Origin: Pectinophora gossypiella
Taxonomy: Eukaryota; Arthropoda; Insecta; Lepidoptera; Gelechiidae
Length of the DNA: 64,000 nt
NCBI RefSeq assembly: GCF_024362695.1
Contig: NC_065408.1
Location: 6,200,001-6,264,000 of the forward strand
Direction: 5' to 3'
A model generated the notes under the pieces. That model was given only the letters and a program-made list of their open reading frames with translations. It was not told the DNA's origin and made no database searches. Within the stretch, counting starts at the first letter, position 1. Each line of letters opens with the position of its first letter. Both the position numbers and the translations under genes were made by a program. Of the stretch, positions 32,954 to 42,842 are shown piece after piece.

Positions 32954-33352
32954 GTCATAAGAGAGAAATATGGTGTAAATATATATACATACTATTTAAA
33001 TACTATTTAAAATAGATACATACTATTTTACTATGATCGCATATTCACCATGATCTTGGGACAATAAAATAAAGATAGATAAGTTCGTGGTCGCCAGAAA
33101 TAAGAAAGAGGACGTGGTAGTAAGAGTAAAGGAAAAGACGCAAATATTGAGAGTTATTGAGGACAGAAGAGGCAAGATGATTGGACACTTAAAAAGACAC
33201 GAGGAATTTATTAAAACATCATAAAAGAGAACAGATTAAAGAGAAATCGAGTATCGTGTCTTATAAGGAAGTGAAAGAATTGGCTTTTGATAGAAAAGCA
33301 TGGAGAATACTACACCGATAAGAATGTGGCTCTTAAATTAGTGATAAAGCAG
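32954..33352 (+). mobile_element. RTE-type LINE, degraded 3' end
   Basis: AGAGTTATTGAGGACAGAAG, GACACGAGGAATTTATTAAA, then GTGTCTTATAAGGAAGTGAA and TGGCTCTTAAATTAGTGA match the 3' end at 5,168-5,425, with frameshifts and stops. Confidence 0.6.
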
Positions 33353-33399
33353 TTCGTACATGAACAGAAAACGCGGGAAATATATTCGTAATTTTAAAT

Positions 33400-33615
33400 T
33401 GGTAACATACGACGCTCTTCCCATTTGACACAGTCTCCACTAGGGTTTCTGTAGCAACCGTTTGGACATCTACAGGTTGGCGGAGGGCAGATAGAGTATC
33501 ATTTTACAGGTTGTGGGTCAACTGTCACAGTCAACTAAATCATTATGAATTCCGCAAACTCTAGGAGGACACTTTCCAAGGCATTCTTAGTACACTTCAT
33601 TAGCTTTGCGTTTCT
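33400..33615 (-). pseudogene. fifth TIL-domain exon, degraded
   Basis: Minus-strand translation shows ECLGKCPPRVCG in one frame and CPPPTCRCPNGCYRNPSGDC in another. An in-frame TGA and a frameshift lie between the parts, and the last cysteine is lost (followed by EERRML). It is in the correct order and orientation to be a former exon downstream of TIL2 domain 4. No intact counterpart was seen downstream of TIL1. Confidence 0.6.
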
Positions 33616-33659
33616 TTAGGAGCTAAGGGTTAAAATAATAATTTTGATGTTATCTACTT

Positions 33660-33730
33660 AATTGGTAATCTTCTTCTTCTATCGTGTGGGTTGTAAGGTG
33701 AATTACCAACCTCATCAACCCGGTACATTG
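33660..33730 (-). repeat. family A SINE tail fragment
   Basis: CTTCTTCTATCGTGTGGGTT, then AATTACCAACCTCATCAACC, a 5'-truncated minus-strand copy. Confidence 0.6.
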
Positions 33731-33846
33731 TTATAATTGATAGTATCTGTTTATCGGGTATACTAATTAATGTTGAACCTTGAGCTGTGAAAAGGGGCAA
33801 CATAATATTTTACCTAATGAAGCATATCACTACTTACGAGGACATT

Positions 33847-33916
33847 CTTCTTCTATCGTGTGGGTTGGGGGGTTGGATTACCAACCCCATCAACCCTGGT
33901 GTCAGGGATATTATTG
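33847..33916 (-). mobile_element. 5'-truncated SINE inserted in the TIL2 domain 4 exon
   Basis: Seventy bp of family A 3' sequence in minus orientation (tail CACACGATAGAAGAAG at the 33,847 side). It is flanked by an 11-bp near-perfect duplication, ACGAGGACATT at 33,836-33,846 and ACGTGGACATT at 33,917-33,927. The duplication contains the end of the TIL exon and the start of its GT donor. The insertion therefore separates the exon end from the original GTAAGTAG. Confidence 0.75.
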
Positions 33917-34104
33917 ACGTGGACATTGAGATGGTGGTACACATACTCCTTCATCGTTTCTCAATAAATTGTCTTTACAGATACACGCTCCTTTGCAGGT
34001 ACTATTAATTACTTTAACACAAACTATTCCATTTTCTGAACATTTTCTTGGTCCAAAACATCCATTACAGCCTTGCCAACGTTCGTTTTCAGGGCATGAT
34101 TTGG
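33911..34104 (-). pseudogene. TIL2 domain 4 exon, cut off from its gene
   Basis: The acceptor AG at 34,106-34,105 is followed in phase 1 by a complete ten-cysteine TIL domain (SCPENERWQGCNG... to VPPSQC). It then runs into the inserted SINE and stops at once (PRQ, TAA). It is about 65% identical by eye to TIL1 domain 4. Because TIL2 already stops in exon 3, it is translated only if that stop is bypassed. The domain itself has no lesion, so decay is recent or alternative splicing skips the problem. Confidence 0.6.
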
Positions 34105-34255
34105 CTATTAAAACGTATTATTTATTAGATTTTGATACAAGAAGTTGGATTTAATACATTTTATAGTCAGTATTTATTAGATAAATTGACAGTTAATTTA
34201 GTATTATTATTTTGAATTAGGCAATTAACTTGGAAATAGGCTATCTTACGGCAAA

Positions 34256-35765
34256 TTATTTCTCAGGAATGCAATCTCCTCCTTTATTCCTTAAGAATCC
34301 TTTGGCACAGCGGCACCTTGGTGTGCAGACTGCAATTTGTACTGGGCACTCTGTTACTTTGCCAAGACTCTCACATGTTTCAACTGCACAGTTGGGAGGA
34401 CAAGAGTCAAAGAACTCATTGGCTTTTTTGCATTGTTCTGTACACAGATAATTTTGGTCAGTAGTAAGCTAAAGTATGTACCTAATTTATATTTTTTGTA
34501 CATAAATAAAGAAATAAAAAACTAACGTTAGTGTTACACTTGTGATCATTATTATTATTGGTCAATTTCCAAGTCATTTTATTACAAACTCACGCATATT
34601 TCCCACCGGGGTAAGCAGAGATTATAGAATTCCATTTGCGAAGTTTTTTTATTTGCTTTTATTTGAAGCGATTGATGAATGTGGAGGAAGCAAGAGAAGT
34701 GTGACAGGATCGAAGCAGATCGAAGTTATTTTATTATAGAAAATAAAGTGAAATTGAATAATAGAATACTGTTTAGCATGTCAATGTACTCACTATTGCC
34801 GGAGCATTCATTCATTGCTACACATACACCGTTTGCGTTTCTTAGATAGCCTTCTTCACAGATGCAACCTATCTCGCAAGCGTCAGCGGCAATTTTCACA
34901 CACTTTACAGGCGTGTTTATGTCTTCAGAACAGTTGCGAGCGCCATAACACCCACCGTTAGTACAGGTAGAAAACTTCTCGTTTTGACCACATACTGGAG
35001 CTGTTAATTAAAATATTTATGTAAAATTAATTTTCACTTGTATTTGCATATTTAAATTATTTAATACAGGATGATTGGAGAAAATTTCAGTTCTATAGTA
35101 TCCTACTCAATTGCTACTGTTTCTAGCGTGTTATGGTAAAGAAAAGAAGCGAAAAAAATTCTCAACCACTAAAATTTTGTAACTACGATGAATACAAAAA
35201 CATTAAATGCTATATGTAGTTTATCATCAGAAGATTTATAAAATATAATAATAGGTGTCAATAAAGCTATGGATTCATATGTAACGGAGATAGTATAGTT
35301 TTTATTTAAAAAATAATAATATGCTAAACACAAATCAGATGAAGAAATTAGGCGTGGGCCGCTATCAGTGTAAGGTTATCAGCTGTGTGTTTAATTACCA
35401 GTTGCGAAATCATCAAAAGTAGACCTAACAAAATCATACTTAAAGTGTGAATTACAAATTTTAAATCTAATGTTGTCTTGTTTTTTAAAATAGAATATGA
35501 AGTTCCACTTACAGCACTGCTCGATTTTAACGCATTTCTTAATATTCTCATCGTAAACATAATCGGCTTTACAACTGCAGCCATTTAATTCACAATTTGC
35601 TGTGCACGCTATATCTTTTCTCCAATAGTTCGAACATTTCTTCACACAGCCCATTCCACAACCCGAGACCGCATTTTCATCACCACCACAAGATTCTGCT
35701 GGAACCATTTGCAATGAACAAAGAACACATAACATTAAAAATGAAGCTTTTAATGCCTTAGCCAT
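34256..35765 (-). CDS. secreted TIL-domain protease inhibitor, shortened (TIL2)
   Basis: Exons on the minus strand: 35,513-35,765; 34,794-35,000; 34,250-34,437, with the reading frame ending at a TAA at 34,258-34,256. Phase-1 introns match TIL1. The 213-residue product has a signal peptide (MAKALKASFLMLCV..., cleavage near AESC) and TIL domains 1 and 2 complete with ten cysteines each. Domain 3 lacks its last cysteine because the frame stops after PEK. Compared with TIL1, two extra bases sit just before the final tyrosine-cysteine codons and create the stop, while the exon donor GTAAG is kept. Domain 1 is about 70% identical to TIL1 domain 1. Either the gene is now a three-domain inhibitor or it is becoming a pseudogene. 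Confidence 0.7.
34590..34725. repeat. repeat H, rearranged, in TIL2 intron 2
   Basis: TTTCCCACCGGGGTAAGCAG (minus sense) is followed by TGTGGAGGAAGCAAGAGAAG (plus sense), so two halves of repeat H are joined in opposite orientation. Confidence 0.45.
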
Positions 35766-35862
35766 TTTAAGTTGTATAATTTTCTAAATTTGAATTTTTA
35801 TTTTGTCTTTGATAACTGGTACAGAACTATGCCTACAAGACTTGACCAGTGACTATCTCAAA

Positions 35863-35897
35863 ACTGAATTCAAATTCAAGCTTCCATTCCTATATAT
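35863..35897 (-). promoter_or_regulatory. core promoter of TIL2: TATA box plus initiator
   Basis: Minus-strand TATATA at 35,896-35,891 and the arthropod initiator TCAGT at 35,867-35,863. The distance from the first T of the TATA to the initiator A is 31 bp, the canonical spacing. This predicts a 5' UTR of about 100 nt before the ATG at 35,765. Confidence 0.65.
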
Positions 35898-36448
35898 CAA
35901 CAAGCAGTGATTATCGGTAAATACCCGGAGACAGATGTAGAATAACAAGAGGATAAAAACAAACTTGTCATGTTGTGACATCACATTACTCACAGTTTAC
36001 TTACCTATGTTGTATTAATTTCCTCTTGCTTGCGTGTGAACTCATGGACACCTATACTATTTGTTGATCAGGTTTGTCAGGTTGGTTAGGTTTATTTACC
36101 CTATATAGCATGACATCATCATAGTCTCTGATTCTTTTCTCTGACACTGTTAAACATTATAAAATATAATGACAGGTATTTTTATAAATCTATTAATACT
36201 AGTACCAAGGTATATTATTGTTCTCTCTGCTAGTAAGTGCTATTTTAACCTGCGATAAACGCCTGCACATCTCATAGCTAATAGAGTTACGCGGGACGTG
36301 GGTGCCGTACTACGGCTAATGGTCCTGTAGCCGTAGCACGCTACACGCATATCGCACTCGCCGTGATAAACCAAGTAGTCCAGTAAAAACATCTTAGGTT
36401 GCAGTAACTTTGGGACGACTTTGCAATTTTGGGACGTTGATATGATAT
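35898..36448. other. upstream region of TIL2, nothing further recognised
   Basis: AT-rich. No repeat family was assigned. A minus-strand open frame at 36,240-36,476 runs into the foldback element and is not convincing. Confidence 0.3.
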
Positions 36449-37556
36449 ACAGGGTGGCCCAGAAGTTCAGGTTCAAAATGAAAAATTAGATAGAGGGGCT
36501 CATTAGCTACCAGAAACACCCCCATGTATGTTCAGCAATTATTTACGGTTTAGGAGATATGACCCATTTTGTACCTTTTTCTAGATTTTCTACCTTACTT
36601 CAGAAATAATCATTTTGTCGCTATCCCTTTCTTAATAATTATTTTATTTTATTTCACAACTATGCCTTAGGCTGTGTACCGCTAAATCAAAGATAAATCA
36701 AAGTCAAATCAAGTATAAAAAAAAGTTATCGGAAGTCAAAGTGAGAATTCGACCAAAATTGTTACAGTTGTTAAAACTTCGCCGAAGAATAATAAACACA
36801 TGAGATTGTCATGGACCCTGAAAGTATTTCTAAAAACTGCTCCATTTAATAGGCTTTTAGAAACATCCAAAAAAAGTACCCTTAATAGGGGCATAAAACT
36901 AAGTAATTAGCCCTTAAAGATTGCAAGACAGACAGACTTGAAGGAAAATTTGACATTCTCATACAATGTAGCTGCTTCTTTCTAACGTTGCTAAAGGTGC
37001 TCAAAGACCCATTTTCAGTTAAAAGTAAATAAAAATCACGCTTATAATCGCTTATAATCGCCTTCAAATCTGTCTGTCTTGCAATCTTTGAGGGCTAATT
37101 ACTTAGTTTTATGCCCTTATTAAGGGTACTTTTTTGGATGTTTCTAAAAGCCTATTAAATGGAGCAGTTTCTAGAAATACTTTCAGGGTCCATGACAATC
37201 TCATGTGTTTATTATTCTTCGGCGAAGTTTTAACAACTGTAACAATTTTGGTCGAATTCTCACTTTGACTTCCGATAACTTTTTTTTTGTCTTTGATTTC
37301 ACTTTGATTTATATTTGATTGAGCGGTACACAGCCTTAGGCATAGTTGTGAAGTAAAATAAAATAATTATTAAGAAAGGGATAGCGACAAAATGATTATT
37401 TCTGAAGTAAGGTAGAAAATCTAGAAAAAGGTACAAAATGGGTCATATCTCCTAAACCGTAAATAATTGCTGAACATACATGGGGGTGTTTCTGGTAGCT
37501 AATGAGCCCCTCTATCTAATTTTTCATTTTGAACCTGAACTTCTGGGCCACCCTGT
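36449..37556. mobile_element. 1.1-kb foldback element with 496-bp arms
   Basis: The arms 36,449-36,944 and 37,061-37,556 are near-perfect reverse complements, starting inward ACAGGGTGGCCCAGAAGTTC. The 116-bp centre contains a doubled CGCTTATAAT. Flanks read GATAT and ATATG, consistent with a short TA or TATA target. No protein is encoded. Arm similarity is so high that the insertion looks recent or is maintained by conversion. The short terminus ACAGGGTG is shared with the MITE at 4,472. Confidence 0.8.
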
Positions 37557-37796
37557 ATATGTACCAATAACGTACTGCTTTGTGGTTCGAAAAGGTATAA
37601 CAATACGGTGTTTGGAAAACCTTAAAATGTTCTCCCATTTATCAGGTATCTTCGGTCGTTTTGGATTGTAACTTTTTACTGAGGCACTTCTGCTTAGTAC
37701 TATAAATTATATCTGTAGGTGCTCGTAAACTTACTATGAGTGTTAGTTTTATGATATATGGATTTACTAGAAACTTAGACGGATACACGGAATTAA

Positions 37797-37934
37797 GGGT
37801 GGTATTAATAAACTAATCTCAGCTTCGAGACTGCCCTCAAGATCATGTCAATGTGACAGTTCTCATATAAAAACTGAGGCTTGAGCATGATCTTGAGGGC
37901 AGTCTCAGCTGAGATTAGTTTATTAATACCACCC
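37797..37934. mobile_element. PIF/Harbinger-like palindromic MITE
   Basis: Arms read inward GGGTGGTATTAATAAACTAA, then TCTCAGCT, and later CTGCCCTCAAGATCATG on both sides. Target TAA occurs at 37,794-37,796 and 37,935-37,937. A 3-bp TWA duplication and GG-starting ends suit PIF/Harbinger. It is 138 bp and non-coding. Confidence 0.7.
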
Positions 37935-38311
37935 TAAATGTAGATTGGAAACTCCGAGACTGTTGGTTCCGCTGCCATAACACAACTTTTTTTATTCATG
38001 TAGGTTCTACTATGTGCTACCTACCCATGCATGATAAATAGTGATACATTTTTTAATGGTTTACCTAAAATACCTACTACTTATCTGAAACGATGAGAGG
38101 TTTATCTATGTTCTGTTCATCATAATAATGTTAAATAAAATAGCGTTATAGTAAATTTTATTACAAACTTTAGTAATATTTCATGTTGAACTCTCAAATT
38201 AAAATTAAAATATCAAAAAATCCAACGAAGATCAACAATAAACACGCAACGGCACAAAATATAAATCAACATTATATTCATTTAAAAAGTTGCTGCTGCC
38301 GACCTATACGG

Positions 38312-38631
38312 ATGGAAACGAAATTAATTTCAGTGTTGATTGTTTTAAAAATATATTCTACGACCCTGATTGATGGTTGTAAGTCAAATATTGGACGAAT
38401 AACAACCATGTACATAGTGCAAACTGTTTCGTTTCTGCAATAGCTGACGAGATTGGATTGAAGTGGGCTCCGTGCCAATACTTATACCTACATGCAACGA
38501 CCATACCGGACGGTATTGTCGAAGATTTAAATTTGGAAATACGACATTCAGTCAAAGATGACATAAAAGACGAAGGTGTCTCATTTCAAATTAAAGATTT
38601 AAGGGGATACAGAGTTACTCATGAAAACTAA
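38312..38631 (+). pseudogene. secreted-protein-like sequence with a frameshift
   Basis: An ATG at 38,312 opens a signal-peptide-like start (METKLISVLIVLKIYSTTLI) followed by DGCK. This frame stops at 38,443. From about 38,380 another frame is open to a TAA at 38,629-38,631 and encodes coding-like sequence: SANCFVSAIADEIGLKWAPC near its start, then a charged segment, ending RGYRVTHEN. Joining them needs a frame change between about 38,380 and 38,443. No splice pair fits such a short gap. I do not recognise the family; the C-terminal part only faintly recalls JHBP/fibrohexamerin-type proteins. It may be a decayed or retroposed copy, or contain an assembly error. Confidence 0.4.
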
Positions 38632-39020
38632 TGGCCATTTTTTGTTTTAATGGCATAAGCGATGGATGCGATGCAGCAGATGCAAAAAGGACATCACCTC
38701 CAATAGATTTACTAAACCTATGTCTAGTAGTTATTATTGAATATACAACCGCACTCTTTCAAAACGTTAAATGTAACTTTATTTGTAACGTGTTGACGTC
38801 ATTTATCGCGTAATATAGCCTGAAACCTAAATCTACTACAAAACTGGTTATTGAATCAAAGATAATGAATTATGATGTGACTGAAAAAGAAGTCTACAAA
38901 ATTATAAAATATCAGTCATAATATTTTTCTGCATATTAATACAAACTAGGCTAGGCTGTTGATGATGATGATGATTAATACAAACTAGACATTTTTTGTT
39001 CAAATCTCAATACAAGTTAA
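38632..39020. other. intergenic DNA, nothing recognised
   Basis: It contains a (GAT)n stretch at about 38,956-38,976. No gene was assigned. Confidence 0.3.
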
Positions 39021-39021
39021 T

Positions 39022-39545
39022 TCAAGATAGAATTTTAAAACTTCCTAGGCTCATCTCTCGATTTAAATCCGCAGATACTGCTAGTCCAACATGGAGGATG
39101 ATATTGTGAATAAATCGTGAGCTACGCTCTGACCATGATATATGCCGGTACAAATTGGATTTATTTCCCGCTTTCCCTCCCCATTGGTACCGAACAGAAA
39201 CTGTTATTGCACGTATGAACGATGAGGTGTTATGAATAAAATATTCACCGAGAGATGCGTCACGCACTCGAGGTTTCGATCATGATTTCAATGTCATATA
39301 TAAATAGCTGTCACTGTAGGTGGCGTCGTCAACGATTTCAGAATAATTTATTGGATTATCCCATCGAACATTTTGGGGATCGTTCATAAATATATAATAA
39401 GTAGTTGCTTTCACTGAAAGATAAGCCGTTGTGGAGCGTGTTAATCGGTTGTGAATATCTGACGGCGTTGTCGGTGAACGGGTATTCATTTTTGTAGGGG
39501 AAATAATGGGTAGGTTTGTTAATAACTAAGGTGAATAAATACATT
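39022..39545 (-). other. unrecognised coding-like stretch, frameshifted
   Basis: Three overlapping minus-strand frames (39,022-39,267, 39,280-39,489 and 39,356-39,544) have balanced amino acid composition, and two are in the same frame separated by a single TGA. The segment YQWGGKAGNKSNLYRHISWS is distinctive but matches no family I know. It may be a decayed gene or mobile-element ORF. Confidence 0.2.
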
Positions 39546-39829
39546 AGTGCAGTGCATTGATTTACTCCCTATTTCCATAGCCATTATGTTTTTCGCCAGT
39601 GCTGGCCTTCACTCTCTTCTTCTTCTAATATTTAAAGGCTTTTGCTTCTGGCCTAACAGAAAGTCCAGGTGAAGCGAGGGTGCCCAGTTCATCTTCCAGT
39701 TTAGTCTATCTTATATTTTTTGTCAGTGCCGTTACATGTTATTAGATGTAGATTCAATATAAAAAAACCGTCCATTACATTTCCACGCAACTAAACCACT
39801 AAAGGAAGCAGAAACTAATACATACAGTA

Positions 39830-40217
39830 TCTAGGACTGGATTGTGTTGTGTCGACGACAGCCATTTTGATGGAGAGCCGCGGCCATTTTGTGGTGCCAG
39901 CCAGCACGTCGTTTACACGCCAAATAACGCGTAGTTTCCGAAACGTTGCATCTCGGTCGAGTGCGCGTAATAATTGCAAATATTACGCTGACTTGTAAAA
40001 AGATTGTTTTATTATTGGTAAGTAGATAAACTGCGTTCAGGAAGCGGGAAACTAACTTTTTTTTTAGCTTTGGATATGAGCTTTGAAAATTGTGACGATG
40101 CTGGAGCATAAGACGTAGACTACACTGTTAAAAACCTCTCGAACAAGGAGCGAGTATAATTGCAAATATTACGCTGACTTGTAAAAAGATTGTTTTATTA
40201 TTGGTAAGTAGATAAAC
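39830..40217. promoter_or_regulatory. possible promoter or non-coding first exon with a duplicated donor
   Basis: A CpG-richer patch has two GCCATTTTG motifs (39,861-39,869 and 39,883-39,891; CAAAATGGC on the minus strand, YY1-like). A 62-bp segment ending TTATTATTG|GTAAGTAG is then present twice without change, at 39,970-40,031 and 40,156-40,217, so a consensus splice donor occurs twice on the plus strand. This could be a non-coding first exon whose end was tandemly duplicated. No downstream acceptor exon was found, and the direction of transcription is not settled. Confidence 0.3.
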
Positions 40218-41319
40218 AACATCAAATTACGTATTTTAGATAATACGTACATATCTATTATTCTATAATAATACACGAGGTTTAAGTACTACTTAGGTAT
40301 ATGCGCGAGAATAGGATTATTCAGTTTCTATTTTTACGATAATTAACCTCAAAATTACGAAATCATTTAATTTCAGCACATCGCCCAAAGATACAGTTCA
40401 TCATTTTACATAAGCCAACTGCGGCGTTACTTGAGTTACGAGATACGTTTGCATATAAAATGAAGTCACAAAGACTTTTTCCATAAGGTGCAGCAAATAT
40501 ACCAATCAGTTGGAAGCTTTTATTATAGCAATAAACACTGGGGATTCTCCCCCCTAGTCACGAATGGTGCGAACAATACTATTTGATTAAATTCATGGCC
40601 CATATTAGTGAAATAAATGGCTATTTGTGTTCGTTATCTATAATTCAATACTACTTAGTATCAATGTTGGTTTTTGTTTTGTGCGTGTTTCCCTGCACTA
40701 GTAAGTATCATGCCAGCAAAAATAGCCTCGTCTGATAGTAAAGAAAAAGGTATTTACATTCAACTGGTCATCGGTTAAAACATTTGATTGCACATTATGT
40801 GGATAAACCAACAAATACACTAACCTGGTGAACACAAGACCAAAGAATTAATATTTACTGGTGTAATAGTTAAACATTTTTTGTCGACGGTCCCATTGTT
40901 TTATACCTCATACCTATTATTAAAATTAAAAACCTTCATTTCATTTCTAATGATGCTTTACAATGAGAAGTAATCGTCAAAACTCTTGTCAAGCTGAGTG
41001 CTCAACTTCGTGAATTCCTATTAGCCTCTGCTAACCTCTGTAAGTGGCTATAAAAAGTTATCTATAAACGCTTGTTAGTAGGAAGCAACTTACTATATCT
41101 GTTAAGTCAATGAATGCAGCGCTACACGATCCGGTGAAAGCGGTGCATACAAAGTAGCCTTTCAGCTTACACGAAAGGCAAAGCCACGATTTTGACGTCC
41201 AGCTCTCACTGAATGAAAACCGAGTAGTAAGTATGTAACATAGATCAGACACAACATCAAAATTACTCCAATAAAACCTCAATGAAGCGAAATTTTCGAT
41301 AGCAAATTCAAATTTAATT
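40218..41319. other. intergenic DNA, nothing recognised
   Basis: No repeat family or exon was seen. The minus-strand open frame at 41,058-41,282 lacks support. Confidence 0.3.
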
Positions 41320-41480
41320 CAAATTCTAAAATATTTTTATTTAGTAGGTAACATAGTTACACATTTAAATCGTATTTTTTACATAACGAACGTCTCATCC
41401 GCCCAAAACTCCTGCAGCTTCTTATAACCTGTATAGCCGGAGAAAAACCGCTGCAAGAAAAACCTCGGCACAGAACCTTA
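41320..41480. repeat. dispersed repeat D
   Basis: AGTAGGTAACATAGTTACAC and AACGAACGTCTCATCCGCCC match 12,846-12,990. Confidence 0.5.
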
Positions 41481-42439
41481 AACGCTGTTTAAAAAACATA
41501 AAATATTGGTATACAATTTAGTGCTTTGGCTGCCTAATATCAGTTTCCAGGCAGTCCCAAGCATTCTCTAAATAATCACTTACCTTATCATAACTTTTTT
41601 AGAGTGTTTCTGTTTAATTATTATCCTAAAACTGTTTAAAGGTAAATTCTGAATGTCAATGGGAATCTTATTTTAAAAACGTATACATTATCCCTTAAAA
41701 TATTAATGATCTTATGCAATTAGCTTTCGATTACCACTGAAAATAATGAGGCAAAAAAATAGCTTCTAGGTTAGGTTTAGGGATAGCTTATTTTCATTAT
41801 CATTAATTAAAATAATAAGGAACTTTCCAGACTAAGTTCCACAAATAAATATATGTAGATAGCGCTGCACAGACCTTTGTGTTAGGGTCGGTATGTTTAT
41901 TTTATGATTATTAGATTAAATAATTAATAACAGCCGGAATAAAGTCGTGAATTTGTGTCACGACTTTATTATTGGTATTTTGACACTGGCAGCTAATTTC
42001 TTTTGTTTTGATTTTTGATTTCTTCTTTTCGAAGAGGAACGTTTTTCCCGCCTTTTTGAAAAAGTCGGGGGCGGGAATTTTGGTTCGGAAGATTCTGGAA
42101 CGAATAGCTGGACAGTTAACATTGATTTACAAAATATAAGATTATTCAAGATAATTGCTGAAGTTTGATTATATCGAGCACCTCCCCAACTGAGAGCAGT
42201 AGTATTATTACATTTGTTTAGCTTTATTATTTCATGGATAACAGACATATGCGCCTTTTATCTTTGTTTTTGGGTATAAATGATGACCCTTGTTATTACA
42301 CCTAGGCACGACACATCTTCCACCCATTATTGTTCGGATCAAAATAAAGAGAAGCAATATAGTTAGCATCATAATTATATACCATATCTGATCCAAATAT
42401 CACGCAACAATTATTTTTATATAATGCTTCTGCCATTCA
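41481..42439. other. intergenic DNA, nothing recognised
   Basis: A minus-strand 96-codon frame (41,958-42,248) has a basic KRREKRSSSKRR stretch but no family signature. I do not call it a gene. A short inverted pair, GAATAAAGTCGTGA / TCACGACTTTATT, lies at about 41,937-41,971. Confidence 0.3.
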
Positions 42440-42510
42440 TCACCCTAGCATTATCCCGTTTTTCACAGGGTCCGCTTACTTAACCTGAAGATTTGACAGG
42501 TCCGGTTTTA
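42440..42510 (-). repeat. family B SINE 3' fragment
   Basis: TAGCATTATCCCGTTTTTCA, then GGGTCCGCTTACTTAACCTG. Confidence 0.6.
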
Positions 42511-42523
42511 TATATATATAGTA

Positions 42524-42842
42524 TAACTAGCGACCCACCCCGGCTTCGCTCGGATGCAATGCTGAGGAAAGAATAATGAAATTATTTACGATATCACATT
42601 AAAAACCTCAAAAATATTTATTTATTAAAAAATAATAATAAATAATAAATTTATTTTTAAAATATATTTTTTTATATTTTTCCACTATTTAACGGATGTT
42701 ATTATACATATAAAACTTCCTCTTAAACCACGCTATCTATTAAAAAAACCGCATCAAAATCCGTTGCGTAGTTTTAAAGATTTAAGCGTACATAGGGATA
42801 TAGGGACAGAAAAAGCGACTGTTTTATACTATGTAGTGATAT
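42524..42842 (+). repeat. widespread repeat with CGGCTTCGCTCGG head
   Basis: CTAGCGACCCACCCCGGCTT, CGCTCGGATG, later ACCGCATCAAAATCCGTTGC and GTAGTTTTAAAGATTTAAGC, then ATAGGGACAGAAAAAGCGAC and an end TTATACTATGTAGTGA. I recognise this as a repeat common in insect genomes. It has no coding potential. Ends GTATAACTAG and ACTATGTAGT are weakly inverted. Confidence 0.55.
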
